A stretch of DNA of 64,000 nt. Source: Hirundichthys speculiger (lineage: Eukaryota; Chordata; Actinopteri; Beloniformes; Exocoetidae). This document shows, piece after piece, positions 1-14,000 of this stretch. Position 1 is the first letter of the stretch, and each line of letters opens with the position of its first letter. The stretch spans positions 4,361,501 to 4,425,500 of the forward strand of contig JAGFBZ010000814.1 in NCBI GenBank assembly GCA_018398805.1. Reading direction: 5' to 3'. Both the position numbers and the translations under genes were made by a program. The notes under the pieces are model-generated. The model had not been told where the DNA came from. It did not search any database and worked only from the letters and a program-made list of their open reading frames with translations.

Positions 1-344
1 TGTTGGCATCTTCAGTTACCCTACCCATAAAACAGATTTTCAACTAATTCTGCTGTGGTGGTATTTTTTCATAGTTCCAAGAATTTATTTACAAATGTGA
101 TGAATTAAAAAAATCATAAAAGGCGGTGTGGCATTTCTCTCTGTAGAAAGATCAATTTGATTTAAATTCAGTTTTGCAGTTCCAATCTCAGAAATTCAGC
201 CTCACAGTCCAGAAGATCAACTGAAGAGGTTTCGGTCCCAGTGCAACTACAGTATTATAGTAATATTTCCACATTATTTCCATCATTTCCATTTCCACAA
301 ATTAAAATCCATGCACTTTTTTTTTTTTTTTTCGGGAGGGGGAA
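1..344. other. Non-coding, nothing recognised
   Basis: AT-rich unique-looking sequence with no open frame of note, no terminal repeats and no recognised repeat. A short T-run begins near 317. Confidence 0.6.
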
Positions 345-402
345 TTAAGAGCATCATGGTGGCTCAGGGGGGCGTTTGTTCAAAAAAGGTTGAGAACCAC
401 TG
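345..402 (-). mobile_element. hAT-type element end (Charlie-like TIR)
   Basis: The stretch ends in AAGGTTGAGAACCACTG at 386-402. Its reverse complement, CAGTGGTTCTCAACCTT, is a typical terminus of vertebrate hAT elements. Only this end is seen; no partner terminus or matching 8-bp duplication was found upstream, so it is probably a truncated relic. The left limit is a guess. Confidence 0.5.
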
Positions 403-2144
403 CCTTAGAAGAAACAAAAGAGAAAAGCAGGTAGGCACGATTGGAGAGTTGCTCACGCAGCACAGGGACCATTTTGGTTCAAGGCTGTCAATCAAATATT
501 CCCCTCACCACCACCACCCTAGATGCACATATGCACGCTCTCCTGTTCTTCTCTATCCAGATGCACCTGGAGGAATCCAAGCCACCCCGAAAAGCACAGA
601 ATCCCAAATACATGTGTGCGTGTGTTTGCATGTGTGTCTATGTGGGAGAGAAAGAAAACCCAGATGTTTCTCTGCCCCTGTCTCTCTTTCTCTCACTACT
701 TGCCTGGTGGGGTGTTGATGGCCGTGGACGTGTGCACTCTGTTGTGACTAGTACCAGATGTGCTCCATTGACCCAAATCACCTAGGCAAAAGACATGCCA
801 CATAGTCCCGAGTCTTTGAGACCCACCACACAATCACACACACACCTGTTTCCATTCATGAGCCATGCTGGGAGAAGTGCATCCTGGGAAACACTGTCAA
901 TTTCTTTCTTCTTCTTTTTTATCTGTTGCTTTCACTCTCATCTTTGTCATGAGTTTCTCCTCCTCTGGGTGATGAATTGGGCCTGAGAGAGATTTCAGCA
1001 TTTTGAGAAAACAGACCCAATGACAAGGTGGAGAGATATTAATTTAATTTATAAACACAGAGACATGGCACTTGGTAACCAGATATTCTGGGAGGAGGCC
1101 TGTTTGATTTGGAACTTGTTTCATGTTACTGATTCAGAATTAGCTAAAGTAAATACACCTGCATGACCCCAGAGTACTCCAAAGGTCAAAGTCATTCAAA
1201 CATTTAAAGAATGGTAATTAAATTACCCTTGGTGCTGAATAACTTTAATTTGGTAGCTACACAAATTGCTTCCAGCTTTTGTCTTCTACAAAGCTCCCCC
1301 TTTAGCTGTACTTTAATATTTTATCAAGCAGGACTTGTAGCAACAAACAGCTGCTCATTTTGTAAATCTCAAGCAATTAAAGCTAATTCTGACCACTGAA
1401 AGGAGCCCTTGCTTTCACTTGTTCTTTCTGTATTTGAACAAAGCAGATAAATGGATGAAGAGAAGGAACTTTACGACACAGGCTAAAGCTAACATAAGCT
1501 CTTCAATGCCAAATGAACTTCCTCATTCTGCTGGCCTGATTTATGAAGTGAAATAAAAATGGGTCCCTACGTAGTATTAGTGGGCTTTGGAGAGGGGGCG
1601 AAGTGGGACCTAGGCCCCATATTTCAGCTGTCTTGTGGGGAGGTTTTGGCCCAGCTGGGACCCCTTAATATGGTTCAACTGAGGTCCAAGTGAAGGGAGC
1701 CACAGTGCTCTACAATAACTCTTCATTTTGATCCTGGCCTACTGCCAACATATCTACTACCTGAGTCTCTTTGAAGAGCGACACATTGGCCTGGGTATTT
1801 AACCATGCTGTTTGAGGTCCTGGCGCTGGGAGCAGAGAGAAGGAGAGTAGAGAGATAGAAAGAGAGACAGACAGAAAGAGATACAGATATGGTTTTAAAA
1901 AGGAGGAAAGAGAGTGAAAAAGACTGCAGTGGCAGAGGCAATAGAGGCTTGAACTCTGATGAAATAATCCAGTTTGTTGAGCTGACAGTACAAACACAGA
2001 GATGAGCAACAGCTACAGAAAAGTGGCCCCCTGCTGACCTGAAGATGTTTCATAACAATAAAACCTCATTCTCCCGGCACCTCTAATTATGAAGTAAACA
2101 TTCCTACCTGCTTATTTAATCTTTATCAATAATGTTCTAAGCTT

Positions 2145-2145
<1 letters not shown>
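403..2145. other. Non-coding unique DNA
   Basis: No exon with convincing splice sites, no RNA gene and no recognised transposon. Overlapping small frames at 441-785 are chance frames without domain signatures. Purine-rich runs of GAGA type lie near 1825-1925. A candidate regulatory block at 1195-1420 is listed separately. Confidence 0.55.
1195..1420. promoter_or_regulatory. Candidate conserved non-coding block
   Basis: A repeat-free block rich in TAAT cores. GGTAATTAAATTACC at 1213-1227 is two homeodomain-type cores back to back (7-bp arms, 1-bp spacer), and further TAAT-containing sites follow to about 1390. This composition resembles vertebrate developmental enhancers. Conservation cannot be tested here, so this is inference only. 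Confidence 0.2.
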
Positions 2146-2186
<41 letters not shown>

Positions 2187-2204
2187 ATATATATATATAT
2201 ATAT
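2146..2204. repeat. (CT)n-(TA)n compound microsatellite
   Basis: A CT run from 2146 to 2179 passes directly into an imperfect TA run to 2204. Confidence 0.95.
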
Positions 2205-5200
2205 GTTTATATATGTTTACAAAACACACACACATTGTACCTGTGAAAAATGCCCAAGGCCAAGACAAAGATATTTGCAACCACAACACCAAATTAATGG
2301 GGGGTGGGGTGTCACTTTTGTAAAGATTTTCCCCCTTTATTTTGATAGAATTAACTGAAGGTAACTATTTTCATGCGTTTAAGTCAACCAGCTTGCAACC
2401 GAATAGCACTGTACAGAGGGAGCTCTGCTGGATGTAACTCTTGGCTTTGATATAGTTTGGGCTGGAACTTTGGCAGCGTGTTAAATATTAATAGCGATTA
2501 ACCCAGTTCAAGCTCTGCAGCATAGAGCACAGACAAAGTTCAAAGAGCCTTCTGCTCTGTGAGGGCACTCTCTGCTCCCCAGCAGTTTAGCCCTGCTATC
2601 AGGAGGCTGCTGCGGCTGCTGCACTGCACCATAGACCAGACTGGTCTTTTTCACTTTAGTTCAAATACAGAGACACATGACAGAATACATGCAACATATG
2701 TGAACAGCATGTACAGTGAAGTTCTAAGAGGCTTTTAGGATATAATTAACCAATAATGAAAAGGCAGCCTGGCTAACCTCTCTTTCCCTTTCTCTTCTAT
2801 CTCTATCTCTCCCTACCCCCAAACCCTCCCCTTGCCTCTTGTACTCACTTGCTGAACTCCTGATAAACTCAGCCTTTCAGAGCTACAACATTCCTCTGGC
2901 TGGCACATTCACCCCCACTAAATAGGCCTGGACACCTCAGAGATCAAACACAATCTCCATTGTGCTGCAATTACCCAGAGCTCTGTCAGTTCCCTTGCCC
3001 TTCACCCCCACCTAAAGACTTTCCTTCTCTCTCTCTCCTCTCTGTTCATGTAGCTCTCTCCACCCACACCTAAATCACTCCTCCACATCCCTCTTGCCCT
3101 ATGGAGATGATGGTTATGACGCACTGGGCCTCAACAAAAGAAGGCTTTATTTACAGAGAGTCTTTGGAGAGGAGTTCAGGGCAACCGAGTGCTGTTAGAG
3201 GGGAAGTGTTGGCTGGATGCTTTGCAGAGCGCTGAGAACCAAGCCTGTGTACATTCGTTAACGCATGATCTTGTGACCCTTTTTACTCAATTGCATCAAT
3301 TTAGAACATGTTAACTCTTTTCTGGGTAGGTCAAAGTGTCACAGTTGGTGAGTGCTTTTTAATCTAATGTATTCATGGAGAAAGTGCAGTCAACCTTTTG
3401 GAGGTTTGGAGTGCTTTGTTATTTATATTTGCTAGATCGAAGCTGAATTCAAAATGCTATCCCTGAATGTGATTTTTAATTACCATAATATGCTGGCTCA
3501 CAATGTTGCTGTTATTCTTTTTTTTTTCACAGCCTCATAAATCTTCAGTGGTCAGACAAAAGTGTTCTTCAAGACCTTAGGCACTTTGACCATCAGTCAC
3601 ACAAACACTGTTAAGTCTAAAGTGAAACATAAGCTATAGGAACTATAACTCACTCAGATCCACAAATATATTTCCTGAATAGTTTGATACTGAATAACCC
3701 CCTTGTACCTCTAGTTTTCTGATATAATTTGTAAAGATGGTCCATTGAGTGACTGCAAAATAAACAGTAACAACGCTGAACAGATAAAGGAAAAGAAAAT
3801 GACAAAAAGCAACCCACAATCATATTTACAGTAAGAGCAGTGTAAGCAGTCCCATGGCAAAGATGGGCTAAAATTCCTGCTGCCTGCTTTTTTCTGCCTG
3901 ATGACTCCAAAGCAGCCAGAGCCATGGTGGGAATGTAAGGTCACTCTGTCTGTGTTCCGTCCCCAGTGATGCATCTGCCAATGAGTGCAGCTCCACTGTT
4001 AGCCATTATCTACCTATTAGCCTTGATTATCTTCTGATAGCCCAGCACCAGTTGGTTTCACTCAGCCTGACAGTCACAGCACTTTGTTTAACCTTTTGAC
4101 TGCCGTGGCATCCACTCTTCAGTCCCGTCTAGCAGAAGAAATAAGGAGGGGGACTCTGCAAATGAATGGGAAGGGTACTAAGAAAACAGAAACAACATGG
4201 AAGCATTTAAGATCCTCATGAGTGCCATTATGAATAACACCTTCTCTGTGATGCCGCTGGGTGTTGTACTTGCCTTATTAAAAGTTGTGTCCTCATTCCC
4301 ATCTGTCACTATCCTACATTTTTTTTTAAGTGAAATAAATAATAAATACAGGAGAGACAGAAACCCACAAACAAAATAACAAACCACCCTTATCTTTGTC
4401 TATACATTCCTGTATGTTGTCTGAGTGGCACAATGTGGACAGTTACATTCTGCTTTCTATCGCTAACTTCCCCCATGAGTCTTCACAGATCTGCCTGCCA
4501 GACATATTCAATTTGCAGCTCTTCCTCGTCCCCAGTCTGCAGACATGAGTAGTTATCTGAGACAGAATAAGGAGTGAGAGTAAAGACACAGAGAGTGGCT
4601 GGGATAACATGGAGCCACATGGAGCTTTGCTTCTCTGCCCTGCCTTGTGCTAATCTCTCTGGAGAGACAAAGGTGGCCAAGTTGGGTCAAAGCCTCTACA
4701 TCAAGAGTTGCAGGCCTGGACAGCTGACCTTGGTTTGGGAGATGGGAGGTGACAAGAGACGTGGGAGTTGGAAGTGTGTATGTTGGGTTACAGAGGGCAA
4801 GCGAAAGGGGAAATGTGTATGTGTGTTTGAGTTACAGAGAGATAGGGAAAGCATGTTTGCCGGTGTGAGTGTTTCTGTGTAACTGATCTGTTTGTAAATG
4901 CGTACGATGACACACTGGACACCCTGTGGCAAGGTCTATTCTATAGCACAAGAGTTATGCTGAAAAGTGTCTGGCTTGTGGTCTGCATGAGTAAGTGTAT
5001 ATGTCTTTACAGCAATTTCACTTGTGATAAGCCCAGTGAAGACAGATGGACCCCCACTCCGTGACAACCAGAGAGGACAGACTGAAGGGGACAATATTTT
5101 GAGCCTTTAATGGGTCCCCGAGGAGATGAAAGCTTGAGAAAGAAAGGTACACATTCACCTTAATGTGTTTTAATAAATACATGTTATAAAAAAATTAAAA

Positions 5201-5205
5201 ATATC
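2205..5205. other. Non-coding unique DNA
   Basis: No gene or recognised transposon. Small frames at 3650-3974 and 4483-4932 on either strand have no recognisable domains or supporting splice sites. A strong donor-like CAA|GTGAGT is present on the minus strand near 2840 but has no convincing acceptor partner. Confidence 0.55.
2390..2660. promoter_or_regulatory. Candidate non-coding regulatory block
   Basis: Repeat-free, balanced-composition block. It contains CAAAGTTCA at 2534-2542, which fits the HNF4-type binding core, and an AT-rich homeodomain-like stretch near 2482-2500. Function is inferred from motif content alone. Confidence 0.15.
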
Positions 5206-5336
5206 ACCCCAATTTCAAAAAAGGTGGGACATTGCATAAAACATAAAAAAAAAAAAAAAAAACTCTTTTGCAATGGTTTGTAAATCTCATAAACCCATAT
5301 GTTATTCATTTTACAACTTTTTGGTGCAATTGGGGT
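5206..5336. mobile_element. Short palindromic MITE
   Basis: About 131 bp bounded by inverted termini: ACCCCAATTTC at the left and the reverse complement of ACCCCAATTGCACC at the right (CAATTGGGGT). The interior holds the AAAAAGGTGGGAC-type motif and an A-run at 5247-5264. The layout matches a short non-autonomous DNA element frequent in fish; the superfamily is not certain. No clear target duplication was identified. Confidence 0.55.
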
Positions 5337-8300
5337 TCCATATAATAGTATACACTAAATATTACTAAATAGTTTTATTAATAAATACAGCATGCTGTTT
5401 CTACACATCATCATTTCAGACCGATAACAGTTGAGTTTAAAAGTTTGGTTGGGAGTGTCCAGAGGAGATAGGTATTTAATAGATATTTTTTTTCATCTAT
5501 ATAGCCTAGACCTTAAATTGATGATATTGATGGAAAGCAGGAGTGCACAACTTCACTTATATGTTGAGAAGAACTGCATCCCACTGTACTAGAATGCATA
5601 ACATGACTTTTTATAGAAACAATGACTGGAAAGCATAAAAATCTGGTACCCTGTGGACTTGAAAATTCGTGGTCTTTTATGAGTTCAAATTTGTGTGTCT
5701 GAGCGCACCTTTAAAGTCTACAATTTTAAATCTGTTTTTCAACATAGTTGTGGTTTTTCCTTTTCTCTTGAAGTGCTTACATTTGTGGTGTTTACACATC
5801 TACAACAGGAGACCAACAAGATTTGTTTTGAGATTTTATCGATCACCTTTGCACCTGTTAACCTTTATCTAACTCCTCCTGAGTTGTACCTCCATCTACC
5901 AATGAGAGGCAGTCAGACTTCAGGAAATAAGCACCAATTTTAAGAGTGCTAAGGTTCTATGAATATTGAACTAAGCAGATAAAAAAGAATTTATAGAAGG
6001 CCAGCCAGCTACTTGAGTTGCCTATTTTTGTTAATCCTCCTCTTTGCGCTCTATTTTCCACTGAGTCCCTCCTTTTCCTCTCCTTAGGTTAAAAGGCAGC
6101 ACATGCATGTCTGAGTGTGTGCATTTGTGTGACCTGCAGGGACCTTTTGCAGTGACACAGACCAGGGTCATGAACTCAGAGCTCATTCAGCTCACCATTT
6201 ATTTAGAATGTGACGTCCTCATTGAAGCATGGTCATAGATATACACGCACATTTTTTTCAGACAAGCATGGAAACAAAGACACAAACAAAACCTGCACCC
6301 ATCACACTGTTTCTCTAGCCTTTAATCCCTCTTGCTTAGTCTGCGGGAAATTGTGTGCAAGGTCCCTGCCTTTTGTGTTCATTGCATTGAACGTAGTGAG
6401 CACTTCCATGCAAAGGCCTGTCCACTGAAAGGACATGTGTTTGAGGGACATGAAAGGTCAGTGAGAATGGGGAAAAAGACTGGCAGAAGACACACCTGAT
6501 GCAGTGATGCAACAAACGAAAATGAGATGGCTTCAGGGGGGCAAGAAAATACAATCACAGAAAAAAAAAAGGCAGCAGGCAAGACCAATCCGGTTTTATT
6601 ATGTGTAAAAGAGTGAAATTTTGAGGAGGTCAGAGCACTTCCATCTCAGTAGTGACCTCAATGATCTCTTGAATCAAATGAAATTGAGGAAAGCACATAT
6701 GAAGCATCATCATTAATCTGATAATCAATGATCACAATGTGGCACAGGTGACAAGTACTGTGACATGACCCATGAACTCATCAAGCATCACATTCACCTC
6801 GCCACACAGTGGCAGATGCATTAAGAAGTATAAGACAGTAAGCACTTGTTCCTTTCTTTCAAGGCAGAGACAATCCTCTCTTGCATCCTTTGTTTGAATA
6901 AAATTCATTATCACGAACAAATTTGTCTTCATCTCTTATTAACTGGGGTTATGTCTTAACCCCCATTACAGATCAAGTCAATTATTCTATTAGTCATCAC
7001 AATTACAGCAAACACGAAAGAGAGGCTCGCTTTGTTTCTCTTATGTTCTTCTCTATGTTCTGCAGAGCCAGTGTTGGCTGTCTATATGATGTTATTATGG
7101 TATGGAAAAGATATGTGTGATCTTTTTTTTTTTCTTGTGTGATGTGTGGAGTAATTTATACAACTGCAAAAAGTTTAAAGTAAAATCCATAGGATGAGAG
7201 GACTTCAAGTCCTGGATTTGTCACCTGCAAGTGAGGCGGAAGAAAAGGACCTCCTTTAGGTATAGTTTTTATTTATCTATTTTTTATGAATAAGATTAAT
7301 CATAAAAAAAAATTTAAAAAAAATTTTTGCAGCCCACCTTTTGCTTTTCAGTGACAGCATCTTTGGTTTCCTGTATCCCGCTAAGCACTTTAGACTGATC
7401 GGTGCCTCAGGAGGCTGATAAGCAGATTATGCCTGATTAAATTCATATCAGAGGAATTTGAGCAGGAGACCTGCAAGGACAGACACACTCAGTGGTGCAC
7501 TACTTCTTCCTTTCCCTTCGCCCCCTCACCCTTAAATTCAACCCTCTGCTTGTTTATGACTCACCCTGGCATCTGTTGAAATGCCTTCAGCAAAATCATC
7601 ACTTACTTCAACAATATATATAATGACATATACTAACACATACACATGACATGTGGGATTTTGCGCTTTGACCTCAGGAACAAGGATATCTCAACCAACA
7701 AAAAAAAAAAAAAAAAACAAAGCTGACAGTGAATATGATCAATTTTCTCAAAAGTATGTTATGCCAAAAGTATTCATTACACCCACTGCTGATATATATT
7801 TTTGAGAGAACGGCTCTGATTTGTGTCTTTTTTTTCAATGTCTGTTCTTTCCCCCTGTTCTAGAGTAAATGAGTGGTAACAGTATTTGTTTTCTAATCTC
7901 AGGATGCAGGACAGTAAATCACTATTCTCAGACTGGCTGGTTGCCTGACAGGCTGACTGACTATGTACAAGGACATTAGTATTATATGCAACACAGAGCC
8001 AGCATGTCTGAGTGAATTAAAGTTCTGACTAAGAAGAAATGAAAAGCTTAAATGGACATTATTCAGTTGTGTTCTGAGAAATGTCTGTAGCAGCATCTCC
8101 ATCTTCCTCAGCCTGTAGGGCTGTGTCCTGTCATGAAAAAAAAAAACAAAACAAACCAAAAAAAAAAAAAAACCAGCATGCCCAGTTGTCTTGCCTTTCA
8201 CTGGGGGTGGAGACATCTCATTGTGCCAGGCCATGAGAGCTCTTGGAGGATGCTGTTCCCATATCTAAACCACATGCTCCCTGTGCTGTGACAGTCCTCC

Positions 8301-10436
8301 ATACAACAGAGCAGTAAAACCCTGGGGGTGAATTCTTAAGTACTGCTGGACCATCTGTGGAGGTGGGCTCAGAGCTGTAGACTGACAGAGTTTAGCCACT
8401 GGGGTTGTCACTGACAGCCGTATTAGCACAATTCTGCTTCTCTGTGTAGCGCTGGCTCTGTGTGGGCTGGAAATAGGTTAAGACTTGAGCAAGACCAAGC
8501 TAGATCAGGCTAGAGTGGGGCAGATCTGACAGAAACTGCCATCATTTCCTGAAAATATAAATAGCACTCTTCAGTGTTTGTGTAACCTCCACAGGCTAGT
8601 CATAGACATTAGACACAGTGAAACATATATACCAAATGCAGCTGAGTAGCACACACGCGCACACACACACGCACACACTCGAGTGTCTCCATTTCTCATC
8701 CAGTGTTTTAGCCCTGAAGCATGTTATCCTGACCCTGGAGAGAACAGGTCAGGTTTGGGGCAGGAGAAGGTGTTTCTGATGAAGCCAGCCTTGTACAGAC
8801 GCTGTGAGTGATGTTCAAATGTTGGCCTCAAGAAGGATGAGGTTGGAGAAATTAGAAGGTGATATCGGAAAGAAAAGCTATCCATAGTTTCTCACCTTCT
8901 GCTTGGAGTTAATATGTTTCTCTGTCCTTTTCAAAAACCTTGATGACTGATGATTCTTAACATCTGTCATTATTTGCCCTCCCTGTTCAGACTCTTAAAT
9001 TCAGAAAAAAACTGTCTAGAAACAGCTGAGACTTCTTCCAATTTGTCCAGTTTATATTGGCACAAATTATTATACAACAGTGAATATTGACTGACCACAT
9101 ATAATTAGATTGATTTTCTCAGTACTCAATAGATTTTAATACAACTAGAAACTGAAACTACTGCTGAATTGGATCAAAATACAGCATATCAGCTAAAAAG
9201 AAGGACTTGCCACCTTAATGTATTATATATTTTTGTTTGTGACAAAGATAACCCAGTTTGGAGCATTCTTTTTTACTCCAAGTAATGATCAGTGGCTCAA
9301 CCTCCTAGAACTCCTTCAATATCACCTGTGGCTCAGTTGTGCTACCATCTGTAATCTGGTCACCTAAGATGTATTTTAGAGCTAAGTCTGTTAAAGCTAC
9401 ACCTTCTTTTGCACTCTTTCTCCCAGCTGGTTGCCACAGGGATGCTGCTGTTTATGCCTTAGCCTGAGCCCAGTAAAAGTGATGACTGTGTGAGGAGTGT
9501 TTGACAACTCTTTAGAGGCATCCATGGAGCTCATTAGAAGGATAGATAGCCAGCCTGGTCACTAAGACAGGAGAGACAGATGAATGGCAAGAAAGATAGG
9601 ATGATAACAGAAATAAAAGAGGGTGAGAGGGATGGAGGTAGAGACAGAAACAGATATCAGCATTCAGCAGGAGAAGGAGCAGTTAGTAGATATAGTAAAT
9701 CTAAACTATTGGCAAAGTTGAATGCAATCTGAATATTTGCAACAGGATGTGTACTGTACCTGGATATGTAAGCAGAAAGCATTGTTTACCAATAACTAAA
9801 CTGTATTTCATACATTCTGAACATCATTTAACATTCAGGAGCTATAATCCCACTGAGGCTTCACACTTGCATAAGCTTTTCTATCCACACCCTGTGGCAC
9901 ACAGTCCCCCACTAAGACCCTCCTCCCACCAATGCCAGTGACCTGCAATTGACCGTTTGAACCCTAATCTGGAGGTCAGGTGAGGTCCCACACTACAGAG
10001 TTAGGAAGTGGTCACTTTGTACTCCCCCCCAAAACAGTTTGTCTCAAAGCCAATCCTCTTTATTACCCTGATTTATAAAATGAGTAAGTTGAGCACAACG
10101 GAGGCTTAAAAAGAAGCTTTGTTGGCAAATTGCAGACTGATTCTCTCTGTAGTTTTTTTCTTCTGTACTTCTTTCATAGCACAAGAAGGGAAACAAGTGT
10201 GTTACAGGAAATATGTTCTTGTTGTCCAGTGAGAACCTGGTTTTCATGTCTCCCTTGTGGATCCAATGATGTCATTTAACTGACCACTACACACATGTGC
10301 GTACACACACTAACACATATATTCACTCAACACCACAGCTCTTTTTGGTCTTTACAAAAATACAAAAAAGCCAGCTGATTTATTGTAGAGCCTCCAGTCT
10401 TCATTGGAAATGAATTATTTGAATTGTCTGAGACTT
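5337..10436. other. Non-coding unique DNA
   Basis: No supported gene. Homopolymer A-runs occur near 7701-7717 and 8138-8172. Frames at 5669-5943, 6210-6588, 7899-8234 and 9747-9941 show no domain, no codon-usage pattern and no splice context and are treated as chance. Confidence 0.55.
8651..8678. repeat. (CA)n microsatellite with CG interruptions
   Basis: Short CA tract interrupted by CGCG and CGCA steps. Confidence 0.85.
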
Positions 10437-10451
10437 AAAAAAACAAAAAAC

Positions 10452-10482
<31 letters not shown>

Positions 10483-10511
10483 CAAAAAAAAACAAGACAA
10501 AACAAAACAAC
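10437..10511. repeat. (AAAAC)n pentanucleotide repeat
   Basis: About 75 bp of AAAAC units with A-run variants. Apparent lysine/asparagine-rich protein frames across it are artefacts of the repeat. Confidence 0.9.
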
Positions 10512-10856
10512 GTTCTTAAATCACAACCAAAGACATTGTGGTGGGTCATTTTCATTATGTGCAAAACATCATTTGGCTCCCATGAACCAAATGCTGATAA
10601 ACAACAGACAACAGAAAATATAACAATTACAAAAGTTATTGTCGCAAACCTAACCATTTGTTACCAATTTATTAATATTCAAAGGTTTTAGAGATTAAGC
10701 TTTAGAGTTTTAGAAGACTTATTTTTAAGTAATCTGCTAACTGAACTTTGTATAAATTTGGATTAAGTTAGAATAAAGTTGAACTTGTAATAGAAATTAA
10801 AATGTGGTCTATATGAATATAAACTAACAACTCGTAGGTGTATTATTTATCCTGGG

Positions 10857-11047
<191 letters not shown>

Positions 11048-14000
11048 TAAGGGAAAGAAAGGGAAGTTTTTTTCTTTCCAGTGTTTTTTTCTTCTTCTGT
11101 TTTTGTACTCGTCAGTGCTCCTTTCAGTTTTTGAAATTCAGGAATTGTGTTTATTTTTTTTCTCTTGACTTTATGTCTGGATCTGGGAGAGCATTTTTGA
11201 CCAGCCATGTGGTCACATTATTATTATTATTGTTATTGTTATACATATTTTTTATATGTGACAATATGCAAACACAGGATTGTATATACAAAATAGTACA
11301 TCACTGCACGTTGTACATTGTAAGCTATTTGCAATGCCATTTAATGCCACAAATGAGAGGTTAGGACGAAGGTCAGGGTTAGGCTTTGGTTCACTGGGTG
11401 AAATGACATGTGAGAACAGAAAAGTGTGGTAATATCCATACAACTTGTCCTGGTTTGTTCTTTATGTGAACTTTCATGACACCAAGCTGTATACAAAGGA
11501 TTGCTCACTAATGTTCTTTACTTGCATGGTTGCATTTTACTTAAGAAAACAGATGTATAATTAAAAGGCAAGAAACAGACAAAGACAGACATTGAGGCAA
11601 CACATAGATATGGGATATGAAATTCAGAGTTATATTTCTTTTCTGAAAACTCTTTTTATATTGGTGGAACCATGTTTAAAAATAGAAGAGAATAAAATGA
11701 AATAAAATAAAATGAGATTTCCCTCTTTTTTATGTTGTGTCAGTTCTTTTGTTTCCACTTGAATATGTAGAGGTACAAAGCTTGAACAACAATAAATAAA
11801 TAAATATAGAAGTGTGTGAACACAAATTTCCAGCCTGCATGAATTGGACACACTGTAGTCAAATTGCTTACCCACTTACATCCTTTAATATATGCAGGCC
11901 ACAGCCATTCAAGATAGTATCTTCATGCTTTTTGTAGACTGTCCATACTTATAACCTTGGATATAATCATCTCCTATCTCACTTTGCCTTCTCCTTCTGG
12001 CTATACACAGAAGCAGCTGTCAATCAAAGAGGACACTAATGTGCTCCATATGAGACTCAACAAGCAGGGAATTCTGGAAATCCCATATTCTGCCCTTTTT
12101 TTACCCTCCTGTTAGGAAGACAAATTTCTTTATTGACACGAGTAATGTGTTGTTCTGAGGCAGAGGAAGGAATTTCTCTGTTTCTTTTTTTTAACAGTCT
12201 AAATACTGCTTATTTGAAGTAGTGGTAATGGAGCAATAGATAGGAAAGCATGATGTTATAGATCTGTGGGGCCAGCTTAAGAGTTCTTGTTTTGAAATAA
12301 TTAAATGTGATCTCTCGTGCCCTTGATCCTGGGGGGTAAAGGAACACAAGCAGGTGAAATGAACCACATAATTGAAAAATCCAGGGTGCAATCCAAAACT
12401 AAGTGGCCTACTGAAACCATACCACGGTGGGCACAACAAATTTAATAAATAACTGCTAGGCACTCCAGTGGGGTTAGAGGGGCTCTGCAGTGCTGTCAAA
12501 GGGGCCCAATGTTTCCAGGGGTTGCAGAATGTCCACCAGGAGAGGAGGTGACACCAAGTGTGTTGTCAAGCGTAAATCCCAATGCAGAAGGCCCTCGCGA
12601 GATGGGTGTCCATATATCAAAGGTCTCACTGACTGGGGCTGCCATTTGATCTCTGCTCAGGAAATTCAAAATTCCAGGCAGATGAGGGGTGAAACTGAGA
12701 GGCCCTTAAGCCCAGCTTGTGCTAGTGATTAGGGGCAGCTGTTTCGATTCACATTTCGAAGGACTTGAACTCTGCAACCTGCCACTTTTTTATGTGGTGG
12801 GCCGGGGCTTGGGCAGAGCAGTGAGTAGGCAGTGGTCATGGCCATGGTAATAGTAATCAAAAAAAAGAAAAATAATTTCACCTCAACAATCACTGCTTTT
12901 AAAACAATGTGTAAAAGCCATGTGGATCCTTCTGACTTCTTAACAAGCCAGATTTAGTTAAAAATTCAAGAAAATATATTTCAATCAATCTTTTAAGACA
13001 ACATGGGTGAACAACACCAAATTTAACAATGCTTTTCTTGCCACATGCCTCCCAAACACGCCTATGTAACAGAAATCTATGGGACAAGGTCCAGCAATAT
13101 CACAACTGTTAACTTATTTTTACACCCAGTAATTAATCATTTATACTGTTTTGCATTATTAATTGAAAAAAAAAAAAAACCCTAACAATGTAAAAACAGT
13201 TTGAAAGCTTATCTATAATAATATTACACACACATATCACTTTAAGGTGACATTATACTTTTCAACATATCGTTCTAGTCACACGTGCTATAAAGTTTTA
13301 GATAAGAGAGGTAATGAAACAAAATGAAGGTCACTCTCTTTGCTGGAATGAAACAAATGGAGAATTGCATTGGACATCAGATTGAAATAAAATAGTGGCG
13401 TGAAAAAAGGCAAGACATTGACTCAAAGGGAGTGGGAAAGGTGTTTGACATATCGAGAGAGAGAATGCGGCAACAAGCGCTGAGTGGTACAAGCACATAA
13501 ATGATTAGTCCCAAACATGAGCTGACAGCTGTATGTTTGACCTTGGTGAGATTTGAGCACAACAACCCCCAGCGTTCATTTACATCCTTTCTCTGCCAAG
13601 TAATTTAGGCACAATTCTTATTCTAGTGAGAGGGAGGAGGAAGGGGTGGGGACTTCAGGTCAAGCCCTTCTAAAAGACCTCCCCCAGTCAACCAAGTTCA
13701 GAATGAGGTGCTGCTGGCATTACAGGCAACATTCACACGCCACACAGCCCTTTTTGACCATACTGACAAATTTGCATTCAGAATCATATTAAGTGTTGAT
13801 GCATAGGTGTGTTAGTGAGCAGAGCCTGTAGGCCCCCTAGTTTTACTGCCATGTAAGTTGGGGGGAATGTTCAGCTTATTAGACCATGATCTATCTGTTC
13901 TTAAACAGCCATGCAGGTCAGATAACAGTTATGATTGAGGTCAAGGGTGAGCAGACATGATACTCAGTAGATGACCATATTCACCAACAGACCTACAGCA